NCBI RefSeq assembly: GCF_009720835.1
Contig: NZ_WNKZ01000001.1
Span: forward strand, 62,001 to 126,000
Direction: 5' to 3'
Source: Pseudoduganella buxea
Lineage (GTDB): Bacteria > Pseudomonadota > Gammaproteobacteria > Burkholderiales > Burkholderiaceae_D
Length of the DNA stretch: 64,000 bases
Position numbers and translations under genes: made by a program
In this document: positions 24,841 to 35,200 of the stretch, piece by piece
How the letters are laid out: each line of letters opens with the position of its first letter
How positions within the stretch are numbered: the stretch's first letter is position 1
The notes under the pieces: model-generated
Told to the model about the DNA's origin: nothing
Databases searched by the model: none
Seen by the model: the letters and a program-made list of their open reading frames with translations, nothing else

Positions 24841-26428
24841 GAAATCACTTCAGACCCTCCATTTGGTGGCGGCATTGCTGTTCCCACTGCTCCTCAGTGC
24901 CTGCGGCGGCGGCGGCAGCGACGCGCCGGCGCCGACCGTGCCGGTGACGCCACCGGTGGTAGTTGCGCCCCCGCCCCCACTCAAATACCCGATCCCGGCC
25001 GGTATGTGGTCGGCCCCGGCCGGCGCGACGCCTGCCAGCGGCAATTACGTGTACCTGCAAAGCGACAACGGCGACTATATCGGCGGCGGCCGCAGCTACA
25101 GCTACAGCAATGCCAACGCCATCATCACCCCGTCGGCCAACGGCTTGACCCTGCAGACGCGGGTTGAAGGCGATGAAGCGTGGACGGGCGACTTCCTGCT
25201 GCCGAGCGCTGCCGGCAAGCTGCAGGCGGGTTATTTCGCCGACCTGACCCGCACGCCGTTCGCCGACAGCGCCGTCGGTGGTGTCAACTGGACCGGCGAA
25301 GGCCGGGGCTGCAATACCCTGAAGGGCTGGGTGATCATCGACAAGATCGAGCTGAGCGACGGCGCCGTGACGGCGCTCGACCTGCGCTTCGAGCAGCATT
25401 GCGAAGGCGGCAGCAGCGCGCTGCGTGGCCAGGTGCACTGGACCCGGGCCGGCGCCACGGTGAATACGCCGGTGCCCGCCCCCATTCCCTCCGACCTGTG
25501 GCAACCGGCCGCCGGCACGGTCCCGGCCAGCGGCAGCTATGTGTACCTGCAAGGCAGCCAGGGCGACTACATCGGCGCCGGCCGTACTTACCTGTACACG
25601 CCCGTCAACGCCGCCCTGACCGTGACGGCCAGCGACGCCTATCTCGGCATCCGTGTCGCGGGCGACGAATCGTGGGATGGCAACTTCAAGGCCAGGCTTG
25701 GCATGACACAACTGGCGGTGGGGTATTACGACAAGCTGCAGCGCTATCCGTTCAACAACCCCGTATTCGGCGGCTTCAGCTGGTCGGGCGAGGGCCGCGG
25801 CTGCAACGGCCTGGACGGCTGGGTCGCCATCGACAAGGTGGCGTACAGCGGGGCCACGCTGACGGCGATCGACCTGCGCTTCGAACAGCATTGCGAGGGG
25901 TCCGGCGCGCCGCTGCGGGGCCAGGTGCGCTGGCGTGCCGGCGACAACGTCAACGCGCCCGGCCCCGTCAGCCCGGTCCCGACAGGCCTGTGGACACCCG
26001 GCGCCAGCTTCGTGGCCCCGGCCGGCAACTACGTGTACCTGGTCAGCGACAACGGCGACTATATCGGCGGCGGTCGCACCCAGCTGCTGACGGCGGCCGA
26101 CACTACCATCGACGTCACCGACAACCTGACGGCGGCGCTGGCCATCCGGACGGGCGGCTGGACGGGCGATTTCGTCGGCATGAATTCGCTGTCGCAACTG
26201 CAGCCAGGCTACTACGGCAACCTGCAGCGCTACCCCTTCCACAACGCCCGCCGCGGCGGCATGAACTGGTCCGGCAACGGCCGGGGCTGCAATACCCTGG
26301 AGGGCTGGTTCGTCGTCGACCACGTCAGCTACACGTTGGGCAAGATGACCGCCGTCGACCTGCGCTTCGAGCAGCATTGCGAGGGCCACGTGGCGGCCCA
26401 GCGCGGCGTGATCCACTGGCGTCGATAA
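24839..26428 (+). CDS. lipoprotein with three tandem copies of one domain
   Basis: This is a 529-residue protein with lipoprotein signal (LLFPLLLSAC, cysteine 22), a glycine patch and a proline-rich linker. It then has three repeats of about 150 residues at roughly 50-202, 216-366 and 380-529. Each repeat shows NYVYLQSDNGDYIGGGR-like, GY-L-R-PF, W-GEGRGCN-L-GW and LDLRFEQHCEG-LRGQ-HWR signatures, with two conserved cysteines that may pair. The function is unknown; an outer-membrane or surface-exposed binding role is inferred. No normal ribosome site is present because a perfect hairpin occupies that position. Confidence 0.85.
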   Translation: MKSLQTLHLVAALLFPLLLSACGGGGSDAPAPTVPVTPPVVVAPPPPLKYPIPAGMWSAPAGATPASGNYVYLQSDNGDYIGGGRSYSYSNANAIITPSANGLTLQTRVEGDEAWTGDFLLPSAAGKLQAGYFADLTRTPFADSAVGGVNWTGEGRGCNTLKGWVIIDKIELSDGAVTALDLRFEQHCEGGSSALRGQVHWTRAGATVNTPVPAPIPSDLWQPAAGTVPASGSYVYLQGSQGDYIGAGRTYLYTPVNAALTVTASDAYLGIRVAGDESWDGNFKARLGMTQLAVGYYDKLQRYPFNNPVFGGFSWSGEGRGCNGLDGWVAIDKVAYSGATLTAIDLRFEQHCEGSGAPLRGQVRWRAGDNVNAPGPVSPVPTGLWTPGASFVAPAGNYVYLVSDNGDYIGGGRTQLLTAADTTIDVTDNLTAALAIRTGGWTGDFVGMNSLSQLQPGYYGNLQRYPFHNARRGGMNWSGNGRGCNTLEGWFVVDHVSYTLGKMTAVDLRFEQHCEGHVAAQRGVIHWRR

Positions 26429-26470
26429 GCTGTCCCGGCGGGCATGCGCGCCCGCCGGCCCGGTGCCGCA

Positions 26471-28492
26471 TCAGATATCGACCGGGTCCACTTCCAGCGA
26501 CCACTTCACGCGCGACTTCATCTCGCGCAGCCGCAACATCCACTCCTTCAGGAAAGCCTGCAGCGCCGGGCGCGAGGGCGACTCCACCAGCAGCTGGGCG
26601 CGGTCGACGTTATACACCCGCGTCATGCTCATCGGGATGGGGTCGTTGATGGTGATGCCTTCGTGGGGCACGCAGTCGCGCGCGGCCGTCAGGAATTCCA
26701 GGGCCTTGGCCAGTTCCGGTGCTTCGGCGCGCAACATGGCCTGGTACAGATAGGGCGGCAGACCGGCCTGTTCCCGTTCGGCCAGCAAGGCCGTGGCAAA
26801 GCGGTCGTAGTCGTGGTTGACGACGGCGCCGTACAGGGGGTGCTCCGGGTAGCGCGTCTGGATCAGCACTTCGCTGGCGCTGCCGCCGTCGGCCTGGGCC
26901 GTGCGGCCGGCGCGGCCCGCCACCTGCATCAACTGCGCGAACAGCCGCTCGCTGGCGCGGTAGTCCTGCGAGAACAGGGCCGTGTCCGGATTCAGGATGC
27001 CCACCAGGGTCAGCTTTTTGAAGTCGTGGCCCTTGGCTACCATCTGCGTGCCGATCAGGATATCCACGTCGCCCCGGTGCACGGTGTCGAAAGCTTCCTG
27101 GGCGCTGCCCTTGCGGCGGGTGGAATCGGCGTCGATGCGCAGGATGCGCGCTTCGGGGAACAGCAGCTGCAGGCCCTCCTCCACGCGCTGGGTGCCGCGC
27201 CCCAGTGGCTGCAGGTCGATATTGCCGCAAGTGGGGCAATGGCGGGGGATGCGCATCTCCAGGCTGCAGTGGTGGCAGCGCAGCTTGCGTTCGCCCTTGT
27301 GCAGCACCATGAAGGCGGTGCAGCGCTGGCAGTCGCTGATCCAGCCGCACGATTCGCAGCAGATCACGGGCGAGTAGCCGCGCCGGTTCAGGAACAGCAG
27401 CGACTGCTCGCCCCGCGCCAGCCGCAGCTTCAGCGCGTCGATCAGGGGCTGCGTCAGCCCGTCCTGGGGCTTGTGGTGTTCCATGTTCAGCAGCTTCACG
27501 GCCGGCAGGGTGGCCTGGCTGACGGCCCGTTCCTTCAATTCCAGCTTGCGGTAGCGGCCCGCCTGCGCGTGGTGCCAGCTTTCCAGCGACGGCGTGGCCG
27601 AGCCCAGCACGACGGGAATCTTCAATTGCCATGCCCGCCACACGGCCAGGTCGCGCGCCGAATAGCGCAGGCCTTCCTGCTGCTTGTACGAGGGGTCGTG
27701 TTCCTCGTCGATGACGATCAGCTTCAACTGCGGCAGCGAGGCCAGGATCGCCAGGCGCGTACCCAGCACGATGCGGGCCTGTCCCTGGTGGGCCGCCAGC
27801 CAGTGCAACATGCGCTCGCCCTCGGCCAGGCTGCTGTGCAGGGTGGCCAGCATCACTCCGGGAAAGCGTGCGCGGATATTGCCCTCCAGCTGAGGCGTCA
27901 GGTTGATTTCCGGGACGAGGATGAGGATCTGCCCTTGCGGTTCGCGCGCCAGCACTTGGGCACACGCTTGCAGGTAGACCTCGGTCTTGCCGCTGCCCGT
28001 CACACCGTACAGGAGGATCGGCGCGAAGCCCCGGGCGCCGCCGATGGCGTCGGCCGCTTCCTGCTGGGCCGGGTTCAGGGCCGGCATGTTCACCGGCGTG
28101 CCGTCGTGCGCATCGGCCAGCTTGGCCAGTTTCTTGATGGCCCGGTCCAGCGCCACGGTGGTGCCCACCCGCAGGTTTTTCGGCACACCAGGCAGGGCCA
28201 CTTCGCCCAGCGGACGCTGGTAATACTCGGCGGCAAAACCGGCCAGGGCCAGCCATTCAGCCGACAGGGGCGCCAGTTGCGCCCGCACGCCCAGCGCATC
28301 CTTCAGCTTTTCCGGCGGCACCTCCGTCTCATGCACCACCGCCACGATCAGCCCCACCACTTCGCGCGGCCCGAACGGCACCAGCGCCAATTGGCCCACC
28401 TGCGGTTCGTTTGCGCTGTCGCACACCCAGCGGTAATCGAAAACGGCGTTCAGGGGCGTATCGAGCGCGATGCGGAGAATGCAGTGGGTCAT
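26471..28492 (-). CDS. priA: primosomal replication restart helicase PriA
   Basis: The 673-residue protein restarts stalled replication forks. It has Walker A GVTGSGKTEVYLQA, motif II IDEEHDPSYKQQEG, the zinc-binding block with four CxxC pairs (CCESCGWISDCQRC; CHHCSLEMRIPRHCPTCG) and the late QVAGRAGR motif. The N-terminal DNA-binding part is slightly short (MTHCILRIALDTPLNAVFDY). hemE lies upstream on the same strand, but an unusual 641-bp gap with DnaA-box-like sites separates them, so the two are unlikely to be one simple operon. Confidence 0.96.
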   Translation of the reverse strand: MTHCILRIALDTPLNAVFDYRWVCDSANEPQVGQLALVPFGPREVVGLIVAVVHETEVPPEKLKDALGVRAQLAPLSAEWLALAGFAAEYYQRPLGEVALPGVPKNLRVGTTVALDRAIKKLAKLADAHDGTPVNMPALNPAQQEAADAIGGARGFAPILLYGVTGSGKTEVYLQACAQVLAREPQGQILILVPEINLTPQLEGNIRARFPGVMLATLHSSLAEGERMLHWLAAHQGQARIVLGTRLAILASLPQLKLIVIDEEHDPSYKQQEGLRYSARDLAVWRAWQLKIPVVLGSATPSLESWHHAQAGRYRKLELKERAVSQATLPAVKLLNMEHHKPQDGLTQPLIDALKLRLARGEQSLLFLNRRGYSPVICCESCGWISDCQRCTAFMVLHKGERKLRCHHCSLEMRIPRHCPTCGNIDLQPLGRGTQRVEEGLQLLFPEARILRIDADSTRRKGSAQEAFDTVHRGDVDILIGTQMVAKGHDFKKLTLVGILNPDTALFSQDYRASERLFAQLMQVAGRAGRTAQADGGSASEVLIQTRYPEHPLYGAVVNHDYDRFATALLAEREQAGLPPYLYQAMLRAEAPELAKALEFLTAARDCVPHEGITINDPIPMSMTRVYNVDRAQLLVESPSRPALQAFLKEWMLRLREMKSRVKWSLEVDPVDI

Positions 28493-28507
28493 TGGATCAA
28501 CGGTGAA

Positions 28508-28697
28508 CTATCCACAAATTCTGGGGATAACTTTGTGGACATTGCGCCGACAAGCCTGCCCGGGAAGGGGTCAAAGCCGGGTCAGCAAGGCAAAATCGCC
28601 GAAATTTCACAATTTTTTTACTTTAAAATCAATCACTTGAAAAACCCTCCCGAGAGCGATCATTTTCAGCGAGTTTTTAAACTTGCTGTGCATAAGT
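28508..28697. repeat. direct repeat unit 1 in the priA-hemE gap
   Basis: This unit shares three ordered blocks with unit 2. Block A, 28511-28553, matches 28919-28961 at 36 of 43 positions, including an identical 15-mer GGATAACTTTGTGGA. Block B, AATCAATCACTTG at 28627-28639, is identical to 29036-29048. Block C is TGTGCATAAGT at 28687-28697. The offsets are 408, 409 and 420 bp. Confidence 0.75.
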
Positions 28698-28915
28698 ACC
28701 TCTGCTCAAAACGAATTTCGCGTGACCTCAGGCGTTTTTCGCAAGGGGATGAGACTTTCCACACAGCATTTCAAATCGGCAAACCGGCCATTGTACAGAT
28801 GAAAGTCGCAACAGTGTTTGCGTAGGCGCAATACTTTAAATCGGAGTAGATCTTGCAGTGCAGCAGAAAACCGGCGGAATAGGATAACTCGCGGTTTACA
28901 AAGTGCTTTTCTATT

Positions 28916-29117
28916 TTTTCCACAGATTTTGTGGATAACTTTGTGGAGAATGATCCGACAAACTCGGCAATGCACTGCAAAGTGGTTTACTTAATGCAAA
29001 GCATCCCCTCAACCACGATGCTTTTAATCCATAAGAATCAATCACTTGGCAAACCCATCCGAACGCCTCGTCCGGGACTGCACAATGTTTTGGCAGCGCA
29101 AAAAATTGTGCATAAGT
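28916..29117. repeat. direct repeat unit 2 in the priA-hemE gap
   Basis: This is the partner of unit 1, with block A at 28919-28961, block B at 29036-29048 and block C at 29107-29117. It holds the only strict consensus DnaA box TGTGGATAA (28930-28938) with TTTTCCACA directly beside it, and ends 17 bp from the hemE stop codon. Confidence 0.75.
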
Positions 29118-29133
29118 TGGGTTTGCCTCGGCC

Positions 29134-30213
29134 TCACGCGCCCTGGCGCAGGGCCCGGCTGACGGTGTGGACCGTTTCCACCATCACGGCGACCGACTCC
29201 GGCGGCGTGAACTGGGAAATGCCATGACCCAGGTTGAACACATGCCCCGTGTCGTGCTTGCCGTAGGCGTTCAGCACGCGCTCGACCTCGGCACGGATCT
29301 GCTCGGGCTGGGCAAACAGGATGGCCGGATCGAGATTGCCTTGCAGCGCCACCTTGTGCCCGACGGCGGCGCGAATGCGGGCCAGGTCGGCCGTCCAGTC
29401 CAGGCCGATGGCATCGGCACCGATGGCGGCGATCTCTTCCGCCCAATGGGCGCCACCCTTGGTGAAGACGATGGCGGGAATGCGCACACCATCCTTCTCG
29501 CGCTTGAGCTGCGAGACCACCTGCTGCATGTACTGCAGCGAGAACTGCTGGTAGGCGCCGTCGGCCAGCGCGCCGCCCCAGGAATCGAACACCATGACGG
29601 CCTGGGCGCCGGCATCGATCTGGGCGTTCAGGTACTCGGCCACGGCGCGCGCGTTCGTCGCCAGGATGTGGTGCATCAGGTCCGGACGGCTGTACAGCAT
29701 CTTCTTGATGGTGTGGAACTCGCGCGAGCCCTGGCCCTCGACCATGTAGCACGCCAGGGTCCACGGGCTGCCGGAAAAACCGATCAGCGGCACGCGCCCG
29801 TTCAGTTCCGTGCGAATCTGCGTGACGGCCTTGAACACATAGTCCAGCGAACCCGGCTCGGGCAGGCGCAGCGCCCGCACTTCCTCTTCCGTGCGCAAGG
29901 GGCGCTCGAACTTCGGGCCCTCGCCCTCGACGAAATACAGGCCCAGGCCCATCGCGTCCGGCACGGTCAGGATGTCCGAGAACAGGATGGCCGCGTCCAG
30001 CGGGTAGCGGTCGATCGGCTGCAAGGTCACTTCCGTGGCCAGGTCCGGGTTGGTGGCCAGGCCCATGAACGACCCCGCTTTTTGCCGCGTGGCGCGGTAT
30101 TCCGGCAGGTAGCGGCCGGCCTGGCGCATCAGCCACACGGGCGTGTACTCGGTCGGCTGGCGCAGCAGCGCACGCAGGAAGGTATCGTTCTGAAGCGGGG
30201 CGAATTGTGGCAT
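29134..30213 (-). CDS. hemE: uroporphyrinogen decarboxylase
   Basis: This 359-residue enzyme removes four acetate carboxyls from uroporphyrinogen III to give coproporphyrinogen III in heme synthesis. It has the two signature motifs [16 protein letters not shown] and [19 protein letters not shown], plus the conserved FDSWGG and GNLDP. The conserved catalytic aspartate lies in [15 protein letters not shown] at 30213 was chosen; a TTG at 30222 is an alternative three codons upstream, and neither has a clear ribosome site. It is divergent from the S9 peptidase with 66 bp between starts. Confidence 0.96.
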   Translation of the reverse strand: MPQFAPLQNDTFLRALLRQPTEYTPVWLMRQAGRYLPEYRATRQKAGSFMGLATNPDLATEVTLQPIDRYPLDAAILFSDILTVPDAMGLGLYFVEGEGPKFERPLRTEEEVRALRLPEPGSLDYVFKAVTQIRTELNGRVPLIGFSGSPWTLACYMVEGQGSREFHTIKKMLYSRPDLMHHILATNARAVAEYLNAQIDAGAQAVMVFDSWGGALADGAYQQFSLQYMQQVVSQLKREKDGVRIPAIVFTKGGAHWAEEIAAIGADAIGLDWTADLARIRAAVGHKVALQGNLDPAILFAQPEQIRAEVERVLNAYGKHDTGHVFNLGHGISQFTPPESVAVMVETVHTVSRALRQGA

Positions 30214-30279
30214 GGGCGGCAATCAAAAACGGGACGAAAGACGGTATTATCGCATCCCCGCCGTCAATTTATCGCACCC

Positions 30280-32205
30280 ATGACCACTGTCACCGCCCCC
30301 TTCGGAACCTGGCCTTCGCCCATTACCGCCGCGCTGGTCGCCGCCGGCGCGACGCCCCTGTCGTCGCTGGCCGTCGCCGGTCATGACATCCTGTGGCTGG
30401 CCGGCCGGGCCAGCGAAGCGGGCCGCAACACGCTGCTGCGCCGGCGCGGCGCGCGGGTGGACGAGCTCACACCGGCACCGCTGAACGTGCGCACGCGCGT
30501 GCACGAATACGGCGGCGGCGCCTATGCGGCCGCCGGCGACACCGTCTGGTTTTCCCATTTCCTTGATAACCGCCTGTATTGCCAGGCCGGCGACGGGGAA
30601 GCGGTGCCGTTCACCCAGCCCGGCCGCCAGCGTTTCGCCGACTTCGTCGTCGACGCGGGCCGCGAGCGCCTGGTCGCCGTGCGCGAGCTGCATGGCGAGG
30701 ATGAACACGCGCAGCCGGTCAACACACTGTGCGCGGTGGGCTTCGACGGCGTCGAGACGGTGCTGGCTGCCGGCCACGATTTCTATTCGTCGCCGCGCTT
30801 GTCGCCCGATGGGCGTCGCCTGGCCTGGCTGACGTGGGACCACCCGCGCATGCCGTGGCAGGGCACCGAGTTGTGGCTGGCCGACGTCAACGCCGACGGC
30901 ACCCTGGACACGCCCGTGCTGGTGGCCGGCGGCGTCGACGAATCGATCTGCCAGCCCGAATGGGCGCCGGATGGCCGGCTGGTGTTCGTGTCGGACCGCA
31001 GCGGCTGGTGGAACCTGTACCGCGCCGATGCCGGCACCGTCACGCCACTGTGCCCGATCGAAGCCGAATTCGGCGCGCCCCACTGGACCTTCGGCAACAG
31101 CATGTATGGTTTTGACGGGGCCGGAGACATCGTCTGCACCTATATCGACAAGGGCGTGAGCCGGCTGGCACGCCTGGCCGTCAGCACGGGCAGCCTGACC
31201 GCGATTGCCAATCCCTACGACGAAATCCGCGAACTGCGCGTGGGCGAAGGCTTTGTCGTGCTGCTGGGCGGCAGCCCCACCATCGCCGCTGAAATCGCCC
31301 GCATCGACCTGTCGAACAACGAAGTGGAAGTGCTGGCCCGCTCGATCGAGACCTTGCCGGACGTGGGCTACCTGTCCGTCCCGGAAAGCATCAGCTACCC
31401 GAGCGCGAATGGGCGCACCGCGCACGCCTTCTTCTACCCGCCGCAAAACCGCGACGTGCAGGCGCCAGGCGGCGAGAAGCCGCCCGTCATCGTCATCGGC
31501 CACGGCGGCCCGACCGGCATGGCAGCCAGCACCTTGAAACTGGCGACGCAGTTCTGGACCAGCCGCGGCTTCGGGGTGCTGGACGTGAACTACGGCGGCA
31601 GCACGGGCTTCGGCCGCGCCTACCGTGACGCCCTGAAAGGCCAGTGGGGCGTGGTGGACGTGGAGGACTGCGTGGCCGGCGCCCGCTACCTGGTGCAAAG
31701 CGGCCGCGCCGACGGCGAACGGCTGATCATCCGCGGCGGCAGCGCCGGCGGCCTGACGACCTTGTGCGCATTGACCTCCCACGACGTCTTCAAGCTCGGC
31801 GCCAGCTACTACGGCGTGTCCGACCTGCAGGGCCTGGACGAGGACTCGCACAAGTTCGAATCGCACTACAACGAATACCTGATCGCGCCGCAGCCGCAGG
31901 CGCAGGCCCTGTACCGCGAACGCTCGCCGATCCACCACACGGACCGTTTGTCCCGGCCGATGATCTTCTTCCAGGGCCTGGACGACAAGGTGGTGCCGCC
32001 GCAGCAGTCCGAATCGATGGTGCAGGCATTGCAGAAGCGCGGCATTCCGGTGGCCTACGTGCCGCTGGAAGGCGAGGGTCACGGCTTCCGCAAGGCCGAC
32101 AGCATCGTGCGCACCCTGGAGGCGGAGCTGTATTTCTACCTGCGCATGTTCGGCATCCACCAGACTGGTGCCGCCGCCGTGACGATCCATAATCTGCAGG
32201 ACTAA
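30280..32205 (+). CDS. S9 family prolyl oligopeptidase-like peptidase
   Basis: This 641-residue serine hydrolase has a predicted beta-propeller N-terminal part (residues about 60-380, with repeated blades such as SPDGRRLAWLTWDHPRMPW) and a C-terminal alpha/beta-hydrolase domain. The nucleophile lies in IIRGGSAGGLTTL, the acid in FFQGLDDKVVPP, and the histidine in GEGHGFR. This is the acylaminoacyl-peptidase / DPP type of S9. No signal peptide is visible, so it is probably cytoplasmic. Its TAA stop is immediately followed by the ATG of the SNF2-type gene, pointing to a shared transcript. Confidence 0.92.
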   Translation: MTTVTAPFGTWPSPITAALVAAGATPLSSLAVAGHDILWLAGRASEAGRNTLLRRRGARVDELTPAPLNVRTRVHEYGGGAYAAAGDTVWFSHFLDNRLYCQAGDGEAVPFTQPGRQRFADFVVDAGRERLVAVRELHGEDEHAQPVNTLCAVGFDGVETVLAAGHDFYSSPRLSPDGRRLAWLTWDHPRMPWQGTELWLADVNADGTLDTPVLVAGGVDESICQPEWAPDGRLVFVSDRSGWWNLYRADAGTVTPLCPIEAEFGAPHWTFGNSMYGFDGAGDIVCTYIDKGVSRLARLAVSTGSLTAIANPYDEIRELRVGEGFVVLLGGSPTIAAEIARIDLSNNEVEVLARSIETLPDVGYLSVPESISYPSANGRTAHAFFYPPQNRDVQAPGGEKPPVIVIGHGGPTGMAASTLKLATQFWTSRGFGVLDVNYGGSTGFGRAYRDALKGQWGVVDVEDCVAGARYLVQSGRADGERLIIRGGSAGGLTTLCALTSHDVFKLGASYYGVSDLQGLDEDSHKFESHYNEYLIAPQPQAQALYRERSPIHHTDRLSRPMIFFQGLDDKVVPPQQSESMVQALQKRGIPVAYVPLEGEGHGFRKADSIVRTLEAELYFYLRMFGIHQTGAAAVTIHNLQD

Positions 32206-35200
32206 ATGAGCGACCCGCTGCACGCCGAATTCGATACCCTCGCCCTTGCTGAAAAAGCCCTCCTCGCGCTGCTGGCCCTGATCGGCGATCCGGCCGGCCG
32301 CACTGCCCTGCTGGACATGCTGGTCAAGGCCGGCGTGCCGCGCGAGGACGGCACGCCGCTGACGGTGCTGACCCTGGACGACCACCTGGTCAAGCTGGAA
32401 CGCCTGGCCCTGGTGACCCTGGTGGTGGGGCGCGGCTACGTCTGCAATGCGAAAGTGCGCTGGCCGGCGATTCGCGCCGCCATCGGCGCCCACCTGCTCG
32501 ATGACCTGTGCCGCGCCTACGAGGCGCAGAACCCCATGCGCCAGAGCTGGGACGGACGGTACGAGCCGCGCAGCTACCGCCACGGCGTGGCGCGCCTGCG
32601 CATGGCGCTGCTGCGCGGCCTGCCGCCGCCGGACGTGATGCCGCTGCTGACGGCCTGCATGTCCTGCTACGAGGCGGCGCAATTGCACCCGATCGTCGAC
32701 ATCTTCAGCCGGCCCTTCGAGCCGGGCATGCTGCTGCTGGTGCACCCGGTGCTGCAGGACGACGTGCTGATGCTGCTCCTGCAACACACCCAGCGCGAGC
32801 CGGCGTTGGCACCGCCCGTGCGCGGCTTCGCGGAACGCCATTTCGAACGCCGCGTCACGGCCGACGGCAACGTCAGCCCGGCGCTGCGCCTGGCGCTGGC
32901 CGAACAGGCCATCCTGTGCGGCCAGTTGCGCGATGCGACGCGCTACCTGGAAGAGAGCGACGGCGCCATGGGCCTGTTCTTCGCCAGCGCGATCCAGGTG
33001 CTGCGCGGCGACCTGCGCGGCGCCATTCCCGGCTTCGAGATGGCGCTGAAAGCGTCGCGGCGCGAAACGGGCAAGCGCAAGCAGGTGTTCGCCGGCGTGG
33101 GTGGCTACCTTTACATGCTCGCCCTGCTGCGCAGCGGCGACGCCAAGCACCTGAAGGCGGCCGAGAGCTACCTGGACCTGGCCGTGCACGCGCAGCACAA
33201 TCCCGATTCGCCCGTCTACATCCAGTTGTCGATGCTGCGCCAGATCCGCGCCGGCACGATGCAGACCGACGTCGTGCTGTCGCGCGGCTGGGAGGATTCG
33301 GCCAAGGCGCCGATGCTGGCCTGCCTGTTCCAGGCCTTGCTGTACTGGTGGCTGGCCCTGCCCCAGCTGAAGCAGCGCACGGCCGAACTGAAGGACCTGG
33401 TGCAGCAGGCCGAGGCGGCCGGCTTCGGCCTGATCGCCTGCCAGGCCGAGGGCCTGCTGGGCCACCTGGGCGACGAAGCGGCCGGTGCCCGCGCCGCCGC
33501 CCTGCGCGCCAAACTGGACCTGCCGGACATGGCCACGTGGTTCGAGCGCCAGGAAGCGTGGCAGCGCCAGCTGGCCGCCCTGATCAATTTGAACCAGGAT
33601 GCGCCGCCACCGGCGGGCGAAACGCGCCTGGCCTGGATGCTGGTCTACATGCCCGGCGTGGGCATCACGGAAATCGAACCGCGCGAACAGAAGCGCGGTG
33701 CCAAGGGCCAGTGGACGGCCGGGCGTCCCATCGCGCTGAAACGCCTGCGCGAGGATGCGGCCCAGCTGGAATACGCGACGCCGCAGGACCTGCGCACGGT
33801 GAACCATGTCGTTCCCTCGCGTCAGCAGTATTCGTCCGGCCTGCGCTACGACTTCGATATCGAAGCCACCCTGCTGGCGCTGGTGGGCCACCCTCTGCTG
33901 TTCTGGTACAACGCGCCGGATACGCGGGTGGAATTGCAGGCGGCCGCGCCCGAGCTGCTGATCCAGCGCCGCCAGGGCGACCTGTGGCTGGCGCTGCAGC
34001 CGGCCATCACGGACGTGAATGCGTCGGCCATCGTCATCAAGGATGCGCCGAACCGGCTGCGCGTGGTCAGCATCACGGACGAACACCGTCGCATCGCGTC
34101 CATCGTCGGCGATGGCCTGGCCGTGCCCCTGCACGCGCAGGAGCAGGTGCTGGCCGCCATCGGCAGCGTGTCGTCCATCGTCACGGTGCAGTCCGACATC
34201 GGCGGCGGCGCGGCCAATGCCGAACAGGCCGACGCCGACGCGCGCCTGCACCTGCACCTGTTCCCCTACCAACAGGGCTTGAAGATCCAGGTCCAGGTGC
34301 GCCCGCTGCCGCAGGCTGGGGCCTACTACGAACCCGGGGCCGGGGCGGAAAGCGTGATCGGCGACGTCGGCGGCAAGACCGTGCAGGCGCGGCGCAACCT
34401 GGCCGGCGAGCGCGAAGCCGAGCGCCAGCTGATGCTCAAGTGCCCCGTGTTCCAGCAGGCCGAACCCGAACACGGCGAATGGCTGATCGGCCAGCCGGCC
34501 CTGTGCCTGCAACTGCTGGCCGAGCTGCAGGAGATCGACCCGGCCACCATCGTCGTGGCCTGGCCCGAAGGCGAGGCCTTCAAGGTCAGCAAACCGGTCC
34601 ACACCAAGCAGCTGCGCCTGCAGATCAAGAGCAAGAAGGACTGGTTCGCCGCCAGCGGCCAGTTGCAGATCGACGAAGAAAAGGTGATGGACCTGCGCAC
34701 CCTGCTGGACCTGATCCGCGCCGGCAAGAGCCGCTTCGTGGAACTGGGCGACCGGCAGTACCTGGCCCTGTCGGAGGAACTGCACCGCCGCCTGCAGGAC
34801 CTGCAGGACTTCGGCGAGGACGACGACGCCGGCGTCAAGGTACACCAGTTGGCCGCCTTCATGCTGGAGGAGCTGGCCGGCGCCGTGGGCGGGCTGGAAG
34901 CGGACCAGATGTGGCGCGCGCACGTCGAGCGCATCGCCGCGCAGGCCGAGTACCGGCCGCAGTTGCCGTCCACCTTGCAAGCCGACCTGCGCGACTACCA
35001 GCGCGAAGGCTTCGAATGGCTGGCGCGCCTGGCCCACTGGGGCGTGGGCGCCTGCCTGGCCGACGACATGGGCCTGGGTAAAACCGTGCAGGCACTGGCG
35101 CTGCTGCTGCTGCGCGCCACGGGCGGCCCCACCCTGGTGGTGGCCCCCACGTCCGTGTGCCTGAACTGGGCCAGCGAGGCGGCCCGCTTCGCGCCCACCC

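Larger units (their letters stand above)
28508..29117. other. AT-rich gap with a cluster of DnaA-box-like sites (candidate oriC or DnaA-binding locus)
   Basis: The 641 bp between priA and hemE hold no convincing gene. On the TTWTNCACA / TGTGNAWAA pattern, full matches are TGTGCATAA (28687-28695), TTTTCCACA (28916-28924), TGTGGATAA (28930-28938) and TGTGCATAA (29107-29115). One-mismatch sites are at 28508, 28522, 28755 and 28942. AT-rich stretches lie at 28600-28650, 28820-28850 and 28900-28950. Origins of replication look like this; a promoter region or a DnaA-titrating site is also possible. hemE and priA are often near the origin in betaproteobacteria, but dnaA is not in the window. Confidence 0.5.

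Noticed and set aside
28706-28980. Short minus-strand frames of 69 and 89 codons in the priA-hemE gap
   Set aside because: They overlap each other and the DnaA-box repeats, have no ribosome site, and their AT-rich composition differs from every real gene here.
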